From NCBI RefSeq assembly GCF_001882345.1, contig NZ_MINL01000001.1:1697705-1761704 (forward strand): a stretch of DNA of 64,000 nucleotides, in the 5' to 3' direction. Source of the DNA: Halomonas sp. QHL1. GTDB lineage: Bacteria; Pseudomonadota; Gammaproteobacteria; Pseudomonadales; Halomonadaceae. The notes under the pieces were generated by a model that saw nothing but the letters and a program-made list of their open reading frames with translations, was not told the origin of the DNA and searched no databases. The translations under genes were made by a program, and so were the position numbers. Each line of letters begins with the position of its first letter. The first letter of the stretch is position 1. Shown piece after piece: positions 43,468 to 51,539 of the stretch.

Positions 43468-43680
43468 ATGACTACCAATACCACTTCAATTAAATTACTT
43501 AACACTACCGAAGCTGCCAATCAGTTGGGGTTGAAGAAGAACACCCTAGAAATATGGCGGTGGCGTGGCTGTGGTCCCGCATATAAAAAGATCGGAAATA
43601 GTGTCCGATATTCTGAAAGCGACCTTCTTGATTACATAGAAAGCCAGACGCGAAATTCTACGTCAGGGCATGCAATTTAA
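43468..43680 (+). CDS. AlpA/excisionase-like helix-turn-helix protein
   Basis: A 70-residue MerR-like HTH_17 protein. LLNTTEAANQLGLKKNTLEIWRWRGCGPAYKKIGNSVRYSESDLLDYIES is the standard AlpA/excisionase pattern, in which a winged helix binds DNA and the KIG-VRY turn follows. Such proteins activate integrase or act as directionality factors in P4-like elements. An inverted repeat just upstream is a likely binding site. It is followed by the replication gene after 126 bp. Confidence 0.85.
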   Translation: MTTNTTSIKLLNTTEAANQLGLKKNTLEIWRWRGCGPAYKKIGNSVRYSESDLLDYIESQTRNSTSGHAI

Positions 43681-43806
43681 TCCCTTCTTAGAGAGGCCCA
43701 AGGTACTGCCAATACTTTGGGCCTGTCGAAAAACATTAATCTTACCGCCGCTATACAAGATGCGGTTAAGCATCTGTACGCCTAGTGTAAGCATTAAGGA
43801 ATTATT

Positions 43807-45930
43807 ATGAGCAGCCCGACCGATCAAAAAAAAACCCAGACCGAGCAGTTTGGAGGAAAAAGTGCACACCCACAGGTCGCACACGACCCGAGCCAATACC
43901 CTAGCGGCAACCCTACCGAGAAATCGGCCCCTGTCGCCCCACAGCCCGGGCTATGTACGAATTTACCGGAAGAGCTAAAGCAGGCTAAGCAATGGTGTGT
44001 TGCTGGCCCAGACAAAGCTCCTTACGGGTTAGGTGAGGGCGAGTCGCTAAGACGTATAGGCGTCCATGATTACCACAAGTTTATGGAGTTCCAAGATGCG
44101 GTTTCTATTTCTAATAATTCCCCCAACACTGGCATTGGCTTCATTGTTACTCATAAAGATCCTTTCACCTGCATAGACATAGACTTCAAGGACTACCGTA
44201 ACGAGCCGAACCCTGCTAAGCACAGCACGCCCGACCAGATACAGCGCTTCAACGCTATCGTGGGAGCCTTTGATACTTACACAGAAGTATCGCGTGGCGG
44301 GCTTGGTGTGCATATATGGTGCAAGGGCGGTCGTGGCGCTGGTGTACGTCGTGATGGTGTAGAGGTCTACAGTAAAGAGCGTTTCATCGTCTGTACCGGA
44401 AACGTAATGAACGACCGGCCGCTTGAAGAACGCGGGGAATTGGTTGCGCAGCTTGTTAGCGAAATTGAGCGAGCACGCGGCGCTTCCCTTGACCCCAGCA
44501 ACATGGAGGAAATGCCTGAGGACTACGACGATGAGGAAATCCTTGAGCGTGCACGCAACGCGGGTAACTGTGACAAGTTTAATGACCTCTACGCTGGTAA
44601 TTGGGACAGTTACATAGAGTACCCCAGCCAGTCCGAAGCAGACCTGTCGCTCATGTCCATGTTTGCCTTCTACAGCCGCAGCAATGAACAGTGTAGACGC
44701 TTGTTCCGGGGTAGTGCGTTGGGTCAGCGGGATAAGGCTAGCAGGAATGACCGCTACCTTAACCGGACGCTGTCCATAGTACGGACGCGCCAGCAAGAGG
44801 AAGATGATCCCAACAAGGATTACCACATTAAACACGGCGAACAAGTTGCTGCCGTGCTCCTTGAAGCATTTGATCGACGCCAAGAGGAGCAGCGAGTAAA
44901 CGAAAAGGCGCAGGCGAAGAGCCGCATCAAAGTTAGCTCTGCTGCTGAGTTGGTGAAACGCCCTCCGGTGCGCTGGCGCATACGTGGAATCCTTCCGGAA
45001 GAAGGTTTCGCAGCTCTGTACGGCCCCCCAGCTTGTGGCAAATCTTTCCTCACGCTCGACATGCTGGCGCACATTGCAGCAGGCCAGCCTTGGTTTGGCC
45101 ACAAGGTAAGACAAACGCCAGTCGCCTATGTGGCATTCGAGGGTGGGCACGGCGTGCCTCAGCGCGTCAGTGCGTTCCAAAAAGCACACTGGATGCCTGA
45201 TCAGCTTAGCTTTATCGAAGCGCCCACAATCAGCCTTATTGAGCCCGCAGACCGTGACGCCTTGATTGAAGTGCTTCAACAGCACCTTCTGACAGGAGGT
45301 GTCTTATGTATCGACACACTTGCAGCCAGTGCCCCCGGTATTGATGAGAACAGTAGCGAGGGAATGGGCAAGCTTATCTCGGAGCTACAGACCATCCAAC
45401 ATGAGGTTGGCGGATGCATTCTTGTCGTTCACCACACGGGCAAGGACAGAGAGCGAGGCCTGCGCGGGTGGTCAGGCCTACAAGGGGCATTGGACGCGGC
45501 CATTGAAGTAGCCCGAGATAGCAGTGGAGTCCGGTCTTGGAAGCTCACAAAGGCGAAGGATGGCCAGGATGGCTTCGGTGAATCTTTTACCCTGAAGCAG
45601 GTATTAATCGATCACAACGAGGACGGAGATCCGATCACCTCGTGTGTCGTGGCGCTCGCCGCTCAGTACAACGCTAATGACCACAGTGTGCGAGTTGCTG
45701 AAGAGAATGACTTTGTGTGCGAGTGGGTGCGGAAAGAGGTCGAAGCGGGAAAGTTTCCGAGCGGGCGCTCACTTGAGAGGCAGCGAGATCAAATGAAACC
45801 ACAGATGCAGCTAACCCAAAAGCAATTGAGGGACGCCATTGCCAGGCTTGTCACCGAGGGGCGTCTGCAGGAGGAAAAAGAGAATGGAAAGCCATGGCTC
45901 AGCGCGGTTGAACGAATGAGGGCGCGTTAG
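43807..45930 (+). CDS. Primase-polymerase / RepA-type helicase fusion
   Basis: A 707-residue replication protein. After a polar tail, residues about 50-225 resemble the NrS-1-type prim-pol domain: metal-binding CIDIDF (D124, D126) and SRGGLGVHIW with His169. Residues about 245-330 resemble the helix-bundle that follows it (QSEADLSLMSMFAFYSRSNEQCRRLFRGSALG). Residues about 385-640 are a RepA/RecA-like hexameric helicase: Walker A GPPACGKS (406-413), Walker B GGVLCIDTLA (D503) and VVHHTGKD. It would prime and unwind the island's own origin, which probably lies just downstream. An unrelated 412-codon antisense frame within it has no motifs. Confidence 0.85.
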   Translation: MSSPTDQKKTQTEQFGGKSAHPQVAHDPSQYPSGNPTEKSAPVAPQPGLCTNLPEELKQAKQWCVAGPDKAPYGLGEGESLRRIGVHDYHKFMEFQDAVSISNNSPNTGIGFIVTHKDPFTCIDIDFKDYRNEPNPAKHSTPDQIQRFNAIVGAFDTYTEVSRGGLGVHIWCKGGRGAGVRRDGVEVYSKERFIVCTGNVMNDRPLEERGELVAQLVSEIERARGASLDPSNMEEMPEDYDDEEILERARNAGNCDKFNDLYAGNWDSYIEYPSQSEADLSLMSMFAFYSRSNEQCRRLFRGSALGQRDKASRNDRYLNRTLSIVRTRQQEEDDPNKDYHIKHGEQVAAVLLEAFDRRQEEQRVNEKAQAKSRIKVSSAAELVKRPPVRWRIRGILPEEGFAALYGPPACGKSFLTLDMLAHIAAGQPWFGHKVRQTPVAYVAFEGGHGVPQRVSAFQKAHWMPDQLSFIEAPTISLIEPADRDALIEVLQQHLLTGGVLCIDTLAASAPGIDENSSEGMGKLISELQTIQHEVGGCILVVHHTGKDRERGLRGWSGLQGALDAAIEVARDSSGVRSWKLTKAKDGQDGFGESFTLKQVLIDHNEDGDPITSCVVALAAQYNANDHSVRVAEENDFVCEWVRKEVEAGKFPSGRSLERQRDQMKPQMQLTQKQLRDAIARLVTEGRLQEEKENGKPWLSAVERMRAR

Positions 45931-46304
45931 TGCGTTGGGGTGCGTTGTCGGGGCGTTGGGTATCGTTAACGCCCTTTTCGCAGACCCATACGCACAGCAC
46001 CCCCGAGGGGGTGCGTTGGTGCGTTATACCTATAAGCAACGCCCCTTTTTAACGCACCCCGAAAGCGGCGATCAGCCATGTAAAAATCGCCGCTTATCTC
46101 GGGTCGGGGCGTTGCGCAGATGGTTCGGAAATCACCCGTCTTTTTAAGCTAAGCGCCATCGCTTTACCTACCGCCTTTTTCTAACCATGTGTTCAATACA
46201 CTGCCCCAGCATAACCGACGCCCGCCATGCGCTCGTACAGGCCGCCTCCCCGGCTCACCCAGTACACACGCACTACCGAAACCCCGATCGCGGCCTGTGC
46301 GAGC
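45931..46304. other. Repeat-rich region, putative island replication origin
   Basis: Directly after the primase-helicase gene, a GTGCGTTG-like element occurs repeatedly. Plus-strand copies start near 45931, 45941, 45952, 46012, 46020 and 46108; inverted copies lie near 45968-45974, 46036-46045 and 46051-46060. Interleaved are a hairpin GCACCCCC/GGGGGTGC (45997-46014), a 10-bp inverted repeat AAGCGGCGAT/ATCGCCGCTT (46063-46072, 46086-46095), and a 15-bp inverted repeat with one mismatch (46231-46245, 46290-46304). Iterons plus hairpins beside a rep gene are the pattern of iteron or P4-like origins. Function is inferred. Confidence 0.55.
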
Positions 46305-46576
46305 TTGCTGGAGCCGTAGCACTGGCGCTGGGGGTTCGTTTTACCCGCCAATTACCACATGCCAGCGACAACGACCCGCTCCGCCCTCAGCATCATGCAA
46401 CCCCCCCCCCCTGTGGTCAATACCCGCAACCAAGCCCCCGCTGAAAGGCTGCCCAAGGTATTCCCTATAACATGTTTTTAATGATGCATCTTATTGTTTT
46501 TATTGCTTTTTACAGGTAAATACAATACTGTTTGTAGTACATATGCAAGCATTGTGCCAACAATAGGGTAGCCAAC
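46305..46576. promoter_or_regulatory. Gene-free end of the origin gap with an AT-rich promoter
   Basis: It contains an 11-base C run (46401-46411), then an AT-rich stretch. A fair sigma70 promoter is TTGCTT (46503-46508), 17 bp, TACTGT (46526-46531). An inverted repeat ATTGT-GCCA-ACAAT (46551-46564) sits between it and the next start codon and could be an operator. Confidence 0.45.
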
Positions 46577-47272
46577 ATGAAAATCCGCTCAGACGTCACT
46601 CCGTCACTACATCCAGCTGTTATTGAGAACATCGAAAATTACTCTAACTATGAAGGCTATCTTAGAGGAGCCCGCGAAGCGTTCGAACTCGCTTATGCAG
46701 AGCTAGGCTCAATCCACGAGGCAAGGCAAAGTGTGGCTAAGAACCCTACGCTGAACGAAGCTGCCAAACTTTTAACAGTCGCCGAATTCGCCAGTAAACG
46801 CCAAGATAAAATCACCCGCAGCTTTGATATGGCGAGAGAACATCTGTCCTCTGCCGCAAACGCTGCGGAGACTGCGCTTAACGAGCCCATGAAAGCACCA
46901 GCTCATTCTGCAATTAGTGCCGAGATTAGAGCCCATGCGAAAGGCCTTTCAGATGAAGATCGTTTGGCATTTATCAACCACGCCCTAGCTTCAGAAGATG
47001 TCCAAACCCTGTCCGCAATGCTTGGCGCACCCGGTTACTTGAGCGGCCTTAAGGAAGTATATCGGACAGCCTACACACGATCCTTTCACGAGCAACAGAA
47101 TCCCAACCTAGTCAAACGCCTTGATGCCACCAAACGTGCTTTAACTCTTATTGATAAACACTCACCTCTTATCTGGAGCGAGGTAACCAAAGCTGTTGGC
47201 GCCAGCTGGGATGAAGTAAATCACATCAAGAAAGCAAAGGAAGAGTCAGAGCAAGCCTTCCAGGCGGTTTAA
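46577..47272 (+). CDS. Island protein of unknown function, all-helical
   Basis: A 231-residue soluble protein not recognised. It looks almost entirely alpha-helical, with Ala/Glu-rich amphipathic stretches (about 30-115 and 170-231) that could form coiled coils. It has no signal peptide, membrane segment or catalytic motif. It is the first gene of a four-gene plus-strand block with a promoter and inverted repeat upstream. Base composition is more AT-rich than the chromosomal flanks, in keeping with foreign origin. Its position after the replication region is where satellites carry helper-interaction or accessory genes. Confidence 0.65.
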   Translation: MKIRSDVTPSLHPAVIENIENYSNYEGYLRGAREAFELAYAELGSIHEARQSVAKNPTLNEAAKLLTVAEFASKRQDKITRSFDMAREHLSSAANAAETALNEPMKAPAHSAISAEIRAHAKGLSDEDRLAFINHALASEDVQTLSAMLGAPGYLSGLKEVYRTAYTRSFHEQQNPNLVKRLDATKRALTLIDKHSPLIWSEVTKAVGASWDEVNHIKKAKEESEQAFQAV

Positions 47273-47311
47273 TTCACTGTAGTTTTCCTGCAAATAACAG
47301 AGGTGATGAAC

Positions 47312-47569
47312 ATGACCCGTCTCAACGTCAAAATGACCCAACAAGAACTGGCAGCCGATGAAGAGCTTGTCGCCGCCCGCATCCAATATGAAGAAGCACG
47401 CGAGCGCCTTCGTAAGGCAGAAGATGCCATGAATCATCAAATCCTTTTGGCAACTGCCCGTCGTGAGCATCGAAGCTCAATGGAAGATATTAAAACGTTC
47501 ATTGCGTCGCAAACAGCGCAGCGCAGCGAAGTGGATATCGTGAAGTCTAAACTAGCGTTGAAGCGCTAA
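47312..47569 (+). CDS. Small coiled-coil island protein of unknown function
   Basis: An 85-residue protein rich in Glu, Arg and Ala. Residues about 8-45 (QQELAADEELVAARIQYEEARERLRKAEDAMNHQ) form a clear heptad-type helix. GTG 47303 and ATG 47306 are also in frame, but ATG 47312 has AGAGG at 7-8 nt. It lies 39 bp after the previous gene and is probably co-transcribed. No function can be assigned. Confidence 0.6.
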   Translation: MTRLNVKMTQQELAADEELVAARIQYEEARERLRKAEDAMNHQILLATARREHRSSMEDIKTFIASQTAQRSEVDIVKSKLALKR

Positions 47570-47621
47570 CATACCGTCAATAGGGGCGGGCTACCGCCCT
47601 TCTTATTTGAAGGCGATTACT

Positions 47622-48083
47622 ATGACAACCCCCGAACATCAATGGAAGCCCGGACAATCAGGCAACCCTAATGGGCGCCCGAAAGGGAGTTTGAACAAGA
47701 AGACTCAAATTGCCACTGCACTAATGGACAGTGGCAAAGAAATTGCACGCGTGGTCTGCGAGAAGGCACTTGAGGGAGATATGCAAGCGGCGAACATTGT
47801 CCTTAGCCGTTTACAGCCACCCTTGAGGTCACGGGCGGAACGAGTCAACTTCCAACTTGATTCTGACGCCCCCTTGACTCAGCAGGCACGCCAGGTTCTT
47901 GAAGCTGTATCGACTGGAGATATTGATCCTGAAACAGGAAAACTTTTAATCGACAGCATTAGCGCCTTCGCCAAGCTGCGTGAGCAAGATGAACTTGCCA
48001 CTCGTCTAGAGCTGATTGAGATGACTCTTAACCGAGCCCATGACATTCAGCCACCCCTCCTACCTGTGGGAGTACCTAAATGA
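47622..48083 (+). CDS. DUF5681-motif protein (phage/mobile-element type)
   Basis: A 153-residue protein. The N-terminus WKPGQSGNPNGRPKGSLNK (about 7-25) is the DUF5681 signature, a basic Gly/Asn/Pro motif common in phage and mobile-element proteins, often near packaging genes. The rest is helical (SGKEIARVVCEKALEGDMQAANIVLSRL). The ATG at 47622 has GAAGG 8 nt upstream and is preferred over 47607. Its stop overlaps the next start by 4 bp, so the two proteins are made together. A DNA-binding or small-terminase-like role is possible but unproven. Confidence 0.7.
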   Translation: MTTPEHQWKPGQSGNPNGRPKGSLNKKTQIATALMDSGKEIARVVCEKALEGDMQAANIVLSRLQPPLRSRAERVNFQLDSDAPLTQQARQVLEAVSTGDIDPETGKLLIDSISAFAKLREQDELATRLELIEMTLNRAHDIQPPLLPVGVPK

Positions 48084-48592
48084 ACGACTTGCCAACTCTT
48101 CGCTATGAAGATCACAGGGGACTCCGGATTTATGCGACAACAGACGACCCTGACCAATATATTCTCAAGGTCGGAAAAATTACCGATGTAGTTACGCAAA
48201 CAGACCCTCGTTGCACCCCGCAACAACTGTATGCGGCAGTGCTTGAGAGAATCGAAGAAGCAAAAGCGCAACTTCAGCGGGAATATCCTCATCTCTTTGA
48301 GGATAATTTTTTTGGGCAGTTCGCTACCGTAATTGCTTGGAGAGGTGAAATGAAAGGTGAAACGCTACGCCGCTTAGAGGCCGCCGAAATAGGTATGCAG
48401 GGATTAGACCGCTGGGCACGCCAGAGAAGCTACCAAGACACGCTTGTAAGTTCTTTTTGGCTCCAGGCTGAAGGCCCGGACCACATGACGCGGGTGCGAG
48501 CACTTATCAAGCTGGCGGATATTTATGGCATTACGGCCCCCGACCCAATCCGAGACGGTAATGGAGGCGTCGTGCTCGTTGAGGCTACCTAA
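48080..48592 (+). CDS. Island protein of unknown function coupled to the DUF5681 gene
   Basis: A 170-residue soluble protein not recognised. The first 50 residues are probably beta-rich (LRYEDHRGLRIYATTDDPDQYILKVG); the remainder is helical (QQLYAAVLERIEEAKAQLQREYPHLF). Its ATG overlaps the DUF5681 stop (ATGA), implying a joint complex or stoichiometry. It is convergent with the methyltransferase gene, with 54 bp between them and no obvious terminator. Confidence 0.65.
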   Translation: MNDLPTLRYEDHRGLRIYATTDDPDQYILKVGKITDVVTQTDPRCTPQQLYAAVLERIEEAKAQLQREYPHLFEDNFFGQFATVIAWRGEMKGETLRRLEAAEIGMQGLDRWARQRSYQDTLVSSFWLQAEGPDHMTRVRALIKLADIYGITAPDPIRDGNGGVVLVEAT

Positions 48593-48646
48593 ACTGGCAC
48601 AGGCGACGATCGATCACCGTCAGGGCATTGTGTTGCTGCCGGTATT

Positions 48647-49822
48647 CTAGCTGGCCTTGAGCTGCCGCTGCTGGAGGCGTGTTAAAGCCGCATTGACGCT
48701 TGAGCCTACCACTCTCGCGAGTTGCACTGGGACAGCGTTCCCGATTTGTCGCATGGCCTCTCCCCAAGCTCCTTCTAAGTTGTAGTCGTCAGGGAAAGTC
48801 TGTACGCGAGCACTTTCTCGCACAGTAAAATATCTTATGGAATCATCTTCAAACCGAATCATATTCTCGCCACCCGGAACCCCGTGCCCGCCAGCCTTGA
48901 GCGTTTTTGACGGCTCATCAATAGGGCTGCCTGTGTGGCCAGGGTAACTCCTTGCTCCGCCTTTGAACTCGTGATTGAGGTGGTTGCTTGCAGATGAGTG
49001 CTTAGGGTCAGGTAAGTCGGCAAGCGCATCCCGTACCGTCACCCATGGTTTTTCTGTTGGCTCAAACATCCCATATAGACTCCGCAGAGCTTTAACACAT
49101 TTAAAGGTCTTGGGATCAAGATCGGGCGGAGCCATGTTATGCCGCTTCCAATAGTCACCGGTAACCCATTTGCTCCAAAGCAACGCATCCTGTGAGTGGG
49201 TTGGGTCAGGGAAGGACCAGTCTACATCTAGGTCTGAGCGAAAACCGACGATAAACACACGCTCTCGTTTTTGCGGTACGCCATAGTTGGCGGAATTGAG
49301 TAACCTAAAGCAAACTTTGTATTCCAGCTCCGTTTCACCCCTGCTTGTGTGATGTCTTTCAAGCTTTGACAAGTGCTCAGTCCAGCAATCAGCGCCATTC
49401 CTTTTAAGAAGAGGGTACTGTAGTTGTAGGAGAATATATTCAAAATACTCAGCAAAAGACTTGCGAAGCAGACCCTTAACATTTTCAAAAATGAACGCCT
49501 GGGGCTGGAGCTCGCGAATTGCCCGCACGGCTTCAGGGAATAGGTCTCGGTCGTCGTTGAAAGCCTTATGGCTACCGCCTAAGGAAAAGGGCTGGCAAGG
49601 TGGTCCGCCCGATACGAGAGTGACATCCTCCTTAATGGACGTGTAGTCGAACTTGCGGATGTCGCCAGTATGAACGGACGCTCCACTTTGCCCGAGATAG
49701 TTGGCAGCTAGTGTTTTGCAGGCATCACGATTGTTCTCAATGATAAAAGCAGGCTCAAAGCCTGCTTGCTCTAGGCCGATTGCAAGCCCTCCGCCACCGG
49801 CAAATAGTTCAACTGATCTCAT
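48647..49822 (-). CDS. DNA cytosine-5 methyltransferase, Eco29kI-type RM system
   Basis: A 391-residue C5 methyltransferase that protects DNA from the companion endonuclease. The motifs run in order: FAGGGGLAIGLEQAG (I), SGGPPCQPFS with nucleophile Cys76 (IV), FENVKG with Glu113 (VI), QKRERVFIVG (VIII) and QIGNAVPVQLA (X). It follows the endonuclease gene by 5 bp, the same order as in Eco29kI. If specificity follows the endonuclease family, the target would be CCGCGG, but that is inference from family resemblance only. Confidence 0.93.
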   Translation of the reverse strand: MRSVELFAGGGGLAIGLEQAGFEPAFIIENNRDACKTLAANYLGQSGASVHTGDIRKFDYTSIKEDVTLVSGGPPCQPFSLGGSHKAFNDDRDLFPEAVRAIRELQPQAFIFENVKGLLRKSFAEYFEYILLQLQYPLLKRNGADCWTEHLSKLERHHTSRGETELEYKVCFRLLNSANYGVPQKRERVFIVGFRSDLDVDWSFPDPTHSQDALLWSKWVTGDYWKRHNMAPPDLDPKTFKCVKALRSLYGMFEPTEKPWVTVRDALADLPDPKHSSASNHLNHEFKGGARSYPGHTGSPIDEPSKTLKAGGHGVPGGENMIRFEDDSIRYFTVRESARVQTFPDDYNLEGAWGEAMRQIGNAVPVQLARVVGSSVNAALTRLQQRQLKAS

Positions 49823-49827
49823 TCAAC

Positions 49828-50430
49828 TTATCTCATTCTGTAGCTACCAATTTTCTCAGCTATCTGGTTTCTATCTCTGGGGGCGCCGGTGAGCTTATGA
49901 AGCCAAGGACGACCGGGGTGCAGAGTGTCCCATTCAGAAGGCTGCTGGTTTAACCTTCCCTCTCCGGGAGTATGGATTCCAAAGCCGTCAATATATGAGT
50001 TCCATAGCGGGTGGAACATGCGAATCAGCGTCGATTCCAGTGCTGGTATCAGATCTTCCCCGATACCTGTCATCACCATAAATCTACACTTGAAGTACTC
50101 GACGGGCAAACCACCCTGATCAATGCTTCTCTTGTGCTCAAGGAGCCTATCACGAAGCTGCTTTTTTGCAGTAGTTGATTTGCCTTGTCTTGATCCAGAT
50201 GGTACCGCTTTCCCAACATAAACCGGGTAGTCATCAGAGAGCACCCCGTTATAGATTGTATCTGCGCCGCTGTCGACATAAATGGCGTAAACGCCTACCC
50301 CATCGAACATCGGGAGAGAGCTGATGGGGTACTGTTCGGTGCTCAAAAATTGCTTCGCTGCTGGCACCAAAATTTTATCTATAAGTTCTTCATCAATAGG
50401 AAGTACGTTATTACTACTGTCAAAACTCAT
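49828..50430 (-). CDS. Eco29kI-type GIY-YIG restriction endonuclease
   Basis: A 200-residue type II restriction enzyme of the GIY-YIG fold. The motifs GVYAIY (Tyr48) and YVGK (Tyr71), R95-x3-H99 in LRDRLLEH, Glu132 in LESTL and Asn144 in PLWN keep nearly the residue spacing reported for the active site of Eco29kI (Y49, Y76, R104, H108, E142, N154). The ATG at 50430 has AAGGA 9 nt upstream; the upstream TTG at 50460 is unlikely. It lies upstream of its methyltransferase in one transcript. The expected target, CCGCGG, is inferred. No controller (C) gene is present. Confidence 0.9.
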   Translation of the reverse strand: MSFDSSNNVLPIDEELIDKILVPAAKQFLSTEQYPISSLPMFDGVGVYAIYVDSGADTIYNGVLSDDYPVYVGKAVPSGSRQGKSTTAKKQLRDRLLEHKRSIDQGGLPVEYFKCRFMVMTGIGEDLIPALESTLIRMFHPLWNSYIDGFGIHTPGEGRLNQQPSEWDTLHPGRPWLHKLTGAPRDRNQIAEKIGSYRMR

Positions 50431-50435
50431 TATAG

Positions 50436-50460
50436 TTGATCCTTTGGGTAATAGGATCAA
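50436..50460 (-). promoter_or_regulatory. Inverted repeat covering the endonuclease ribosome site
   Basis: TTGATCC and GGATCAA (7-bp perfect arms, 11-nt spacer) lie just before the endonuclease start. The AAGGA ribosome site sits in the downstream arm, so an mRNA hairpin would hide it. It could equally be a protein operator. Confidence 0.45.
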
Positions 50461-50577
50461 CTTATCAGAGCTAAGAAAAAATAGAAAGAAGGGCTTATAA
50501 AGCTACGGGCAAGCACACATGAAGGCCGTTCTGCTCATATGAAAAAGCCCCAGGCCGTGTGACCTAAGGCATTGAAC
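50461..50577. other. Gap between the RM operon and the tRNA-like gene
   Basis: These 117 bp are AT-rich near the endonuclease end, where its promoter should lie. Nothing else is recognised. Confidence 0.3.
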
Positions 50578-50654
50578 TGGAGGGCCTTGCTAGACTTGAA
50601 TCAACGACCATTCGATTAAGAGTCGAGTGCTCTAACCAACTGATCTAAAGGGCC
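50578..50654 (-). tRNA. Divergent tRNA-like gene, anticodon CTT (possible pseudo-tRNA)
   Basis: A 77-nt cloverleaf-like sequence with an encoded CCA end. The anticodon loop CTCTTAA gives CTT (Lys). The AGTTGGTTAGAGC D-arm and TTCAAGT T-loop align almost throughout with tRNA-Ile2 82 bp away. Mismatches occur at acceptor pair 3-70 (C-C), D-stem pair 11-24 (A-G) and the last T-stem pair. It is either an island-borne tRNA or a decaying duplicate of the attachment tRNA. It lies inside the island, 82 bp from the right att site. Confidence 0.55.
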
Positions 50655-50735
50655 ATACTGCAAGCTGCTTGCCTACATTCCGACTACATGATCAGAAGAA
50701 TACGATGGTAAATGTTTATAAACTATTGATTTAAT

Positions 50736-50812
<77 letters not shown>

Positions 50813-50924
50813 GAAAAGCGTGCATATCATAGCGAATGTGACCGAGTGAGGCTAGCCCCATTGCGCTATCTTGATGTCATTACGGCACTTTATGTGGATT
50901 GGGCAGTCTGGAGAGTAGTTCTTT

Positions 50925-51515
50925 ATGCGGAGACGCGCTGTGAAAGCATTGATTGCTCTATTTCCTATATTGTTGGCGCTGCCGGTGCACGCTGACTGGC
51001 AGCTTGATCCTGGCCAGTCGCGGGTGCAGGCATCGATTACTCAGTTGAACGGCGAAGCACCGCAAACTCATCATCACCAAGTGCGCGATCTGCAGGGCGA
51101 TATCTCCAACGATGGCACCCTGCGCTTGCCATTAAAGCTCAGCCAAACGGATGTGCTTGAACGCTTTGGCGAGCTGCCGCCGTGGATAGGCTTGCTGGCG
51201 AACACCACCTTGGTGACGCTAGAGGCACAAATGCCACCAGAGCGGTTGGACGGTTTGGATATTGGCGAATCACTGGTTGAGACGCTGACCTTTAGCGTTC
51301 AGTCAGACATGGTTAATCAGCAGGAATCCGTACCGCTGCGCTTTACCCGCGAAGGCCTGAATGAGATACGCGTGACCCACGCGGAGCCGATGGCGATGGA
51401 CGGTCGAGCGCTGATGGCAAATAGCACGGTGCGCACCGTGATGTCGTTGCTGGGCTATCAAGAGATTGACGAGCATGTGCCTGTCACCCTCAATGCGCTC
51501 CTGGTTAATAGATAA
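50925..51515 (+). CDS. YceI-like periplasmic protein
   Basis: A 196-residue exported protein. The signal peptide (about 1-23; ALIALFPILLALPVHA) is clear. The mature part starts DWQLDPGQSRVQASITQLNG and has the beta-rich lipocalin-like pattern of YceI family proteins, which bind isoprenoid-type lipids in some members (family knowledge). The central QSDMVNQQESVPLRFTREGL is typical. It is the first chromosomal gene beyond the island, with no operon partner. The ligand is unknown. Confidence 0.75.
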   Translation: MRRRAVKALIALFPILLALPVHADWQLDPGQSRVQASITQLNGEAPQTHHHQVRDLQGDISNDGTLRLPLKLSQTDVLERFGELPPWIGLLANTTLVTLEAQMPPERLDGLDIGESLVETLTFSVQSDMVNQQESVPLRFTREGLNEIRVTHAEPMAMDGRALMANSTVRTVMSLLGYQEIDEHVPVTLNALLVNR

Positions 51516-51539
51516 TAGTTAATCGGTAGTCCTTAAAGG

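Noticed and set aside
44047..45285. A 412-codon open frame antisense to the primase-helicase gene
   Set aside because: It has no recognisable motif, and the plus frame carries complete prim-pol and helicase motifs. It is a by-product of codon bias.
46401..46411. An 11-base C run as a phase-variation switch
   Set aside because: It lies in neither a gene nor an obvious promoter spacer, so there is nothing for slippage to switch.
46187..46444. Short open frames in the gap after the primase-helicase gene
   Set aside because: They are Pro/His-rich, lack ribosome sites and overlap the inverted repeats. The region looks non-coding.
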